Positions 59,676 through 64,000 of a DNA stretch of 64,000 nucleotides are shown here, one piece after another. The stretch comes from Cupriavidus sp. (GTDB taxonomy: Bacteria > Pseudomonadota > Gammaproteobacteria > Burkholderiales > Burkholderiaceae): assembly GCA_031181345.1 (NCBI GenBank), contig JAPSLC010000026.1, positions 1 to 64,000 of the forward strand. The letters run 5' to 3'. The notes beneath the pieces were generated by a model. The model did not search any database. It was given only the letters and a program-made list of their open reading frames with translations, and was not told the DNA's origin. Position 1 is the first letter of the stretch, and every line of letters begins with the position of its first letter. The position numbers were made by a program, and so were the translations under genes.

Positions 59676-59930
59676 ATGAAAAAAGCCCGATGCCAGTAAA
59701 GGCATCGGGCAAATGCAACCGACTAGGAAATAGGCTCGGACGAGACACGCTGACCGGCGCATTGCCGCTGATGGGGGCAGCGGCGCTGTTACCGACCTGC
59801 GCACCTCGTCCTCGCCTGGCGATACCTTAGTTGCGGCGTGCCGTACCTCATACTGAAAACGGGTTCAATTCTGTAGACAAGCAACGGCGCTGGCCGAAGC
59901 GCAAAGCCATGACGGCCCGATCGTCGCGAA
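59676..59930. repeat. 255-bp direct repeat, copy 1
   Basis: Aligns with 60,555-60,811 over the whole length with perhaps 80% identity, including GCAAATGCAACCGACTAGGA, GACCGGCGCATTGCCGCTGA and CATACTGAAAACGGG. Both copies start with a hairpin terminator read from the minus strand. Confidence 0.88.
59678..59843 (-). ncRNA. candidate small RNA, copy 1
   Basis: Minus-strand transcript predicted from the conserved promoter-like TTGTCT...CAGTAT (spacing 19, -10 at 59,855-59,850) to the terminator GCCCGATGCC...GGCATCGGGC followed by TTTTTTC. About 166 nt. The inner sequence is conserved between copies without a conserved reading frame. No known family recognised. Confidence 0.5.
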
Positions 59931-60173
59931 AAGGACGTGCCCAGCCCCGCAACGCGGCTCTTTGTTGTTGCCTCGCTGTGCTTCCTATCGTCTTCCAAGG
60001 CCGCCATCCGAATTGACCGAGATAGCTGGAGTACGTAAGGGCCAGCCTTGCCGGCGGACCTCTACCGGAGACCGGAGGGCTCAGCATCGAATGTGAAAGA
60101 AGGGAACTCGATTGCGACAGAAGCCGCCCTGACTGATGGCGTAATGGCTGCCGGCCCTTTCCAAGGAGGAGAT

Positions 60174-60407
60174 ATGCCGTTCTGCAACGACACCCGTTAT
60201 TTCACGCAAGAGGAAGATCCCGCCTACGAGCTCGTCCTCGCCCCCGGGGCCCAGGCCCCCTACTCAGGCATCTACCGATGCGAGGGCTGCGGTTCCAGCG
60301 CCATCTCGACACGTGAACATCCCTTGCCGCCGCCGAACCACCATGTTCATGGGGCACTGCAGGGACACATTCGCTGGCGGCTGATCGCGAGGACGACGCA
60401 CCCCTAA
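60174..60407 (+). CDS. small protein with CxxC motif
   Basis: 77 aa with a strong AAGGAGGAG site. NDTRYFTQEEDPAYELVLAP then GIYRCEGCGSSAISTREHPL and PPNHHVH: a CxxC pair and histidines that could bind zinc. It is flanked by the two sRNA-like repeats and followed by a good terminator. Unknown function; such proteins occur in Burkholderiaceae. Confidence 0.65.
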   Translation: MPFCNDTRYFTQEEDPAYELVLAPGAQAPYSGIYRCEGCGSSAISTREHPLPPPNHHVHGALQGHIRWRLIARTTHP

Positions 60408-60451
60408 CCCCCGATGCCTGCGATGAGTTGACCTGCTAGGCCGGTACCCAG

Positions 60452-60481
60452 AACGCCCGATGAACTCATCGGGCGTTTTGT
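60452..60481 (+). terminator. rho-independent terminator
   Basis: CGCCCGATGA-act-CATCGGGCG followed by TTTTG, after the CxxC protein gene. Confidence 0.8.
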
Positions 60482-60554
60482 ATTGGCGCCTCGTCAGAGT
60501 GGCGCTGCGGATTGCAGGTGCCAACCACCGCCTTCCTCGGGACGGCTCGCGCGC

Positions 60555-60811
60555 AATGAAAAAAAGCCCGATGCCAATGAAGGCATCGGGCAAATACAAC
60601 CGACTAGGAAATAGGCTCAGACGAGACGCGGTGACCGGCGCATTGCCGCTGATGGGGGCAGCGGCATTGTTGCCGGCCAACGCATCTCACCCTTGCCTGC
60701 CGATACATTAGTTCGAGGCTGCCCTCCCTCATACTGAAAACGGGCGCGGTTCTGTAGACAACCGACGAGCCTGGTGCAAGCGCCAAGCCATGATCGCCCA
60801 GTCATCGCGAA
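60555..60811. repeat. 255-bp direct repeat, copy 2
   Basis: Second copy of 59,676-59,930, 880 bp away in the same orientation. The terminator, central GCGCATTGCCGCTGATGGGG and the promoter-like block are the best conserved parts. Confidence 0.88.
60557..60724 (-). ncRNA. candidate small RNA, copy 2
   Basis: Counterpart of the copy 1 RNA: TTGTCT...CAGTAT (-10 at 60,736-60,731) and terminator GCCCGATGCC.../GGCATCGGGC with T-run. About 168 nt on the minus strand. Confidence 0.5.
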
Positions 60812-60832
60812 GCCCGCCTGAGCGTAGACAAC

Positions 60833-60871
60833 AAAAAGCCCGCGCGGTTGGACCACGCGGGCTCTTTTTCT
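60833..60871 (-). terminator. rho-independent terminator
   Basis: Minus-strand GAGCCCGCGTGGTCC...CGCGCGGGCTTTTTG; follows the gene at 60,890-61,120. Confidence 0.8.
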
Positions 60872-60889
60872 GGCGGCGCTACTGCGCTT

Positions 60890-61120
60890 CTACTCGTCTT
60901 CCAGCGCCGCAATCAAGGCGTCCGCGTACTGGACGGCCCGCTTCGCGGCAGCCTCGACCTCCAGTTCTCCCGACATACTCGTGACCAGTCCCTGCATCGC
61001 CATCGCGGCCAAATGCACTCGCTGGCTTGTCGACGAGGCGGCGTAGTACGACATGTCGTCGAGACGCTCGACGATCTCTCTCAGATGCTTGACCAGCTCT
61101 TGCGAATGGCTTTCGTCCAT
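60890..61120 (-). CDS. small helical protein
   Basis: 76 aa, strong GGGAGGAACG site, ATG at 61,120. Helical and acidic (ELVKHLREIVERLDDMSYYA, AAAKRAVQYADALIAALEDE). Followed by a terminator, so it is an independent transcript. Unknown family. Confidence 0.65.
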   Translation of the reverse strand: MDESHSQELVKHLREIVERLDDMSYYAASSTSQRVHLAAMAMQGLVTSMSGELEVEAAAKRAVQYADALIAALEDE

Positions 61121-61480
61121 ACGTTCCTCCCTTCGGTGGGTTGGGGAGCTGTCATGGTGCCAATCCGATCGGGAACAAAAAAGCGGCCGGTGACGGGAAT
61201 CTTCGATATCGCGCCGGAAATCGAAGGTTTGCGGTGCACGTCTTCGCGCTGACTCCGTCCAAGAGACGTGGCAGTGGCACCCGACGTCTGGCAAGTCGCG
61301 CGACGATTCCGACCGACGAAGAGCTACAGCAGTTCGAGACGATGCAGCTTGACGAGGGCGGGTCAATGAGCGAAGCAGAGATGGCGCCGTTGACCGCTCC
61401 CTCGGGCGTGTCGGACGTGGCCCGATACCGGTTCCCGATGCCGTTGCGTACAACGGAAATGACATCCGTAGGAGGCAACC
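61121..61480. other. intergenic region upstream of DUF2188 copy
   Basis: No gene supported. The last 80 bases (from GCGTGTCGGAC at about 61,406) resemble the region upstream of the prophage DUF2188 gene (from 18,234), so the two loci are homologous beyond the coding sequence. Confidence 0.45.
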
Positions 61481-61705
61481 ATGGCAGGAAATGTCCACAT
61501 CGTGCCGGCAGAAGGCGGCAAATGGGCGGTCCGAATTGAAGGCACCGACGGCACCGGCCCAACTTACGATACCCAGCAGGAAGCCATTGCATCCGGTACC
61601 GAAGCAGCACAGCAGGCAAAGGTCGAACTGATCATCCACGGCAGCGACGGCCAGATCCGTGAGCGAAACAGCTTCGGCAACGATCCGCGTGACATCAAGG
61701 GGTAG
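61481..61705 (+). CDS. DUF2188 protein (chromosomal copy)
   Basis: 74 aa, GTAGGAGGCAACC in front. MAGNVHIVPAEGGKWAVRIE and VELIIHGSDGQIRERNSFG; close relative of the prophage copy at 18,310-18,531. Function unknown. Confidence 0.85.
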   Translation: MAGNVHIVPAEGGKWAVRIEGTDGTGPTYDTQQEAIASGTEAAQQAKVELIIHGSDGQIRERNSFGNDPRDIKG

Positions 61706-61707
61706 GC

Positions 61708-61938
61708 GTGACCACCGCTCGAGCGCCCGCTCCAACGCTGGCCGAGCTCGCCGAGCGCGCAGTCAGAACCACGGCCATTCAATTCTTGCCACACGTCGTC
61801 GCAGGCCTCACCACCCGCGCCGGCGCGTCCGGTACCATGCACGGCCCCGCCAGCGCCCAATCGAGCGGCGGCGGCCTGCTTGGCAGCTCCCCGCCGTCGG
61901 GAAACGCTTCTGCGCGGTGCAAGGCCGCAGTGCAATAA
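61708..61938 (+). pseudogene. possible ligase-start remnant behind DUF2188
   Basis: GTG frame starting TARAPAPTLAELAERA, similar for its first 14 codons to the prophage ligase remnant start (ARPLAPTLAEL), then unrelated low-complexity sequence. Best seen as a truncated relic of the same DUF2188-ligase pair; a genuine 76-aa protein cannot be excluded. Confidence 0.35.
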
Positions 61939-62017
61939 CCCCACGGTCTGGTACGAACTCGGCAATGTCTTGATACATAATCAGCCTGCGTGCACAAAAA
62001 TTAGACAGGAACGGGTT

Positions 62018-62296
62018 ATGAAAATGGAGACAGGTGATTCGCCGGCCGCAGATCCGTACGTCGAAGGGTTCAATGAGGGAGTCCGCCAAGCGCTGCAGCG
62101 CTGCCGCCTGGTACTTGCGTCGGGCAACGTTACCGCTACGGCCTGCATCACGGCGCTGGGAACACTAAAGATGGAGCCGCGGAAGGAACAGCCTCCGCGG
62201 TTCCATTGCGCCCGTTGCGCCCGATACTTCTACTCGTCCCCAGCGCCCGATCGTTGCCCCATCTGCGCGGCCGCACCGGCAGTCAGCGCGGCATAG
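62018..62296 (+). CDS. small zinc-ribbon-like protein
   Basis: 92 aa from ATG 62,018 with ACAGGAACGG in front. N-terminal helix (DPYVEGFNEGVRQALQRCRL) and a C-terminal rubredoxin-like zinc ribbon (FHCARCARYFYSS, DRCPICAAAP). Unknown role, possibly nucleic-acid or protein binding. Confidence 0.65.
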   Translation: MKMETGDSPAADPYVEGFNEGVRQALQRCRLVLASGNVTATACITALGTLKMEPRKEQPPRFHCARCARYFYSSPAPDRCPICAAAPAVSAA

Positions 62297-62345
62297 GCCC
62301 GCTCACAGGCCCCATTGGGCATGCACCGTCGCCTCAACAACAAGA

Positions 62346-62667
62346 ATGGAGTCGGAACGAATGGTCGCCTTTCTCAATCAGCAAAAGACATCGCCGACTC
62401 GCGGCTATTTCAACGTGCTACGGAGGGCTTTCGCCAAGGCACGGAACACTGCCGAGAATGCGTGGGACCATCTCGCCGAGGATGTGGACATCCGTCGGTT
62501 CACGGCCGGCAACGCAGCATCGCTCGCTTCCATGCATGCCTACTACAACAGGCTCGTGACCGGCGATCCCAATCTGCCACCTGCTGCAGGGCATGGAGGA
62601 ATGGCTCGAGCGGACCGGCCAGATCGGCCCTGACTTCATCTTCGCCGTGTACCGGCCGAAACCGTAA
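62346..62667 (+). pseudogene. small gene with apparent frameshift
   Basis: Frame from 62,346 (or ATG 62,361) reads FLNQQKTSPTRGYFNVLRRA and MHAYYNRLVTGDPNLP. Near 62,575 the neighbouring frame takes over with HLLQGMEEWLERTGQIGPDF then IFAVYRPKP and a stop at 62,667, which looks like the natural end. One base too many or too few; could be a sequencing error. Confidence 0.45.
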
Positions 62668-62787
62668 GCGCTACCCCGTCGTGAGTGCGCCCTCGAGCGG
62701 CAATGCCTCCCAGGCTGCGGGCATGTCTTCGCCGGTATAAACCTCGGGTTGGACCGCGTCGGTCGCATAGGCCGCTACCCCGCCAAT

Positions 62788-62826
62788 AGCAAAAGCCCGC
62801 GTAATCTTGCGATTACGCGGGCTTCA
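62788..62826 (-). terminator. terminator of tRNA-Pro
   Basis: Hairpin AAGCCCGCGTAATC-ttgc-GATTACGCGGGCTT followed by T on the minus strand, just past the tRNA 3' end. Confidence 0.8.
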
Positions 62827-62827
62827 A

Positions 62828-62906
<79 letters not shown>

Positions 62907-62964
62907 AAAGCACAAGAGTATATCAGAAGCCCCACCGAAATGAATAGGCGGTGGAGCGCATTTT

Positions 62965-63408
62965 TTAGTCCTTGGCGGCGATCTGCTTCAGTTGCGCGAG
63001 CACGTGCTGCACCTCGATCAGTTCGGCGCGCAAGGCGGGAACGTCCACAGTCAATACGGACGCCGAAGGGGCGATACCCGTGTTCGCTGCGGACAGCGGC
63101 GCGGCTTCTTCCGGCATGGGCGGTTCGGCGTGATGCCGCCCTTCGTCGAGGCGGTTGCGCGCGCCGTTGATGGTGAAGCCCTGCTCGTACAGCAGCTCGC
63201 GGATGCGGCGGATCAGCAGCACTTCGTGGTGCTGATAGTAGCGCCGGTTGCCGCGTCGCTTGACGGGCTTGAGTTGCGTGAATTCCTGTTCCCAATAGCG
63301 CAGCACGTGCGGCTTGACGGCGCACAGTTCGCTGACTTCACCGATGGTGAAGTAGCGCTTGGCGGGAATGGGCGGCAACGTGATGCGCTCGCTCGATTTA
63401 TCCGACAT
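62965..63408 (-). CDS. MerR-family transcriptional regulator
   Basis: 147 aa. N-terminal MerR helix-turn-helix RYFTIGEVSELCAVKPHVLR then YWEQEFTQLKPVKRRGNRRYY. C-terminal dimerisation helix LRAELIEVQHVLAQLKQIAA. No metal-binding Cys pair, so not a metal sensor. Downstream of ihfA and upstream of tRNA-Pro, an arrangement conserved behind pheST in betaproteobacteria. Confidence 0.92.
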   Translation of the reverse strand: MSDKSSERITLPPIPAKRYFTIGEVSELCAVKPHVLRYWEQEFTQLKPVKRRGNRRYYQHHEVLLIRRIRELLYEQGFTINGARNRLDEGRHHAEPPMPEEAAPLSAANTGIAPSASVLTVDVPALRAELIEVQHVLAQLKQIAAKD

Positions 63409-63536
63409 GCAATGGACGGACGGGTTTCAGGCCGGGCCGGCGGTGGTTGGAGTGGGATGGCGCGCCCGACTCGGCGCGCAGCAGCAGCATACAGACTGGC
63501 CGCGGGAGCGGCAATGGACCGCGCGGCTATCAGTCG

Positions 63537-63959
63537 TCAGTTGGAGTCGCTGGGCGCCAGGCCGGCGCGTTCCTCTACCAGGCTCTTGAGCTTCTGGCTG
63601 GCGTGGAAGGTCACCACGCGGCGGGCGGTGATCGGAATGATCTCGCCGGTCTTCGGATTGCGGCCGGGACGCTGGGGCTTGTCGCGCAACTGGAAGTTAC
63701 CGAAGCCGGACAGCTTGACGCTGTCGCCCTGCTCCAACGCTTCGCGGATCACGTCGAAGAAGGCTTCGACCATGTCCTTCGATTCACGCTTGTTGAGACC
63801 GACCTGGTCGAACAGCATCTCGGCAAGTTCGGCCTTGGTCAGGGTTGGTACCTCGGTGACGCGCGGTTCCGGCGTTTCGTCCGCCTGCGTCACCGCGTGC
63901 CGGTCGCCAGCTTCGCCCAATGCTGCTGCGGTCATCAGAGTCGCGTGTTGGTCGTTCAT
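63537..63959 (-). CDS. ihfA: integration host factor alpha subunit
   Basis: 140 aa; the HU/IHF fold starts at [20 protein letters not shown], preceded by an N-terminal extension of about 40 residues seen in Burkholderiaceae IhfA. DNA-bending arm [20 protein letters not shown]. With IhfB it bends DNA, including at att sites during phage integration. pheT is expected beyond the right edge. Confidence 0.93.
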   Translation of the reverse strand: MNDQHATLMTAAALGEAGDRHAVTQADETPEPRVTEVPTLTKAELAEMLFDQVGLNKRESKDMVEAFFDVIREALEQGDSVKLSGFGNFQLRDKPQRPGRNPKTGEIIPITARRVVTFHASQKLKSLVEERAGLAPSDSN

Positions 63960-64000
63960 CTCGTCAGTCTGCCGCCCGGATGCGGGTGCCCGGGCGGCCC

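Larger units (their letters stand above)
59645..60173. other. intergenic region with first repeat copy
   Basis: Holds copy 1 of the 255-bp repeat and no convincing protein gene. Short frames on both strands (for example 59,831-60,016) coincide with the repeat and lack good start signals. Confidence 0.4.
60408..60833. other. intergenic region with terminator and second repeat copy
   Basis: Contains the plus-strand terminator at 60,452-60,481 and copy 2 of the repeat. No protein gene supported. Confidence 0.4.

Noticed and set aside
59442..59804. 120-aa minus-strand frame across repeat copy 1
   Set aside because: The corresponding frame in copy 2 is interrupted by a stop and shifts, so the conservation is at nucleotide level rather than protein level.

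Overview
The window is about 64 kb of high-GC DNA from a betaproteobacterium, most likely of the Burkholderiaceae (Ralstonia/Cupriavidus side). The basis is gene content and order: rpsF-priB-rpsR-rplI-dnaB, a LexA that carries CTGT-N8-ACAG operators, and ihfA-merR-tRNA-Pro at the right edge. The genus was not verified by any search. Chromosomal DNA flanks a nearly complete 39.3-kb prophage.

Left chromosome (1-15,604): a PIN-PhoH ATPase entering from the left edge, a small secreted protein, an NlpC/P60 lipoprotein, a Pit phosphate transporter with its DUF47/PhoU-like partner, dnaB, the rpsF-priB-rpsR-rplI operon, an asparaginase, a SAM-dependent O-methyltransferase, lexA with two tandem LexA boxes, several small proteins, tRNA-His, and most of dusA.

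Prophage (about 15,605-54,929): it sits in the 5' end of dusA. The element supplies a new start and N-terminus to dusA on its left side. The host's original dusA start (about 30 codons) is stranded at the right end, so both att sites can be read directly. The phage is a mosaic with an HK97-type head (HNH, P27 terminase, portal, S49 protease, HK97 capsid) and a Mu-type contractile tail (sheath, tube, frameshifted tail chaperone, tape measure, gp43-gp48-like baseplate, fibre), the plan known from Shigella phage SfV. Late, replication and CII/Cro-like genes run on the minus strand (46.8 to 20.5 kb). CI and the early left operon run on the plus strand (46.9 to 51.3 kb). Two operator clusters with the 9-bp palindrome GGCATTGCC flank the repressor, giving a lambda-like OL/OR layout.

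Cargo: next to the integrase lie an SOS-box-driven cassette with decayed genes (including an ATP-dependent DNA ligase remnant) and a 412-aa protein with a C-terminal HEPN-like RNase motif. Between lysis and tail fibre lies an XRE regulator plus SGNH-hydrolase lipoprotein unit on the opposite strand, under its own promoter. At the attR end lies an operon of a Dcm-type cytosine methyltransferase, a MORC-like GHKL ATPase fused to a PD-(D/E)XK-like nuclease, and a small broken gene. This is the best candidate for an unusual restriction or defence system. A second, orphan methyltransferase gene is overlapped almost throughout by another long reading frame.

Right chromosome (54,930-64,000): the orphan dusA start, a small conserved protein, an FMN reductase, an enoyl-CoA hydratase/3-hydroxyisobutyryl-CoA hydrolase, a chemotaxis receptor, a glyoxalase-fold protein, a pair of about 255-bp direct repeats that look like tandem small-RNA genes, small proteins including a second DUF2188 copy, tRNA-Pro(GGG), a MerR regulator and ihfA.
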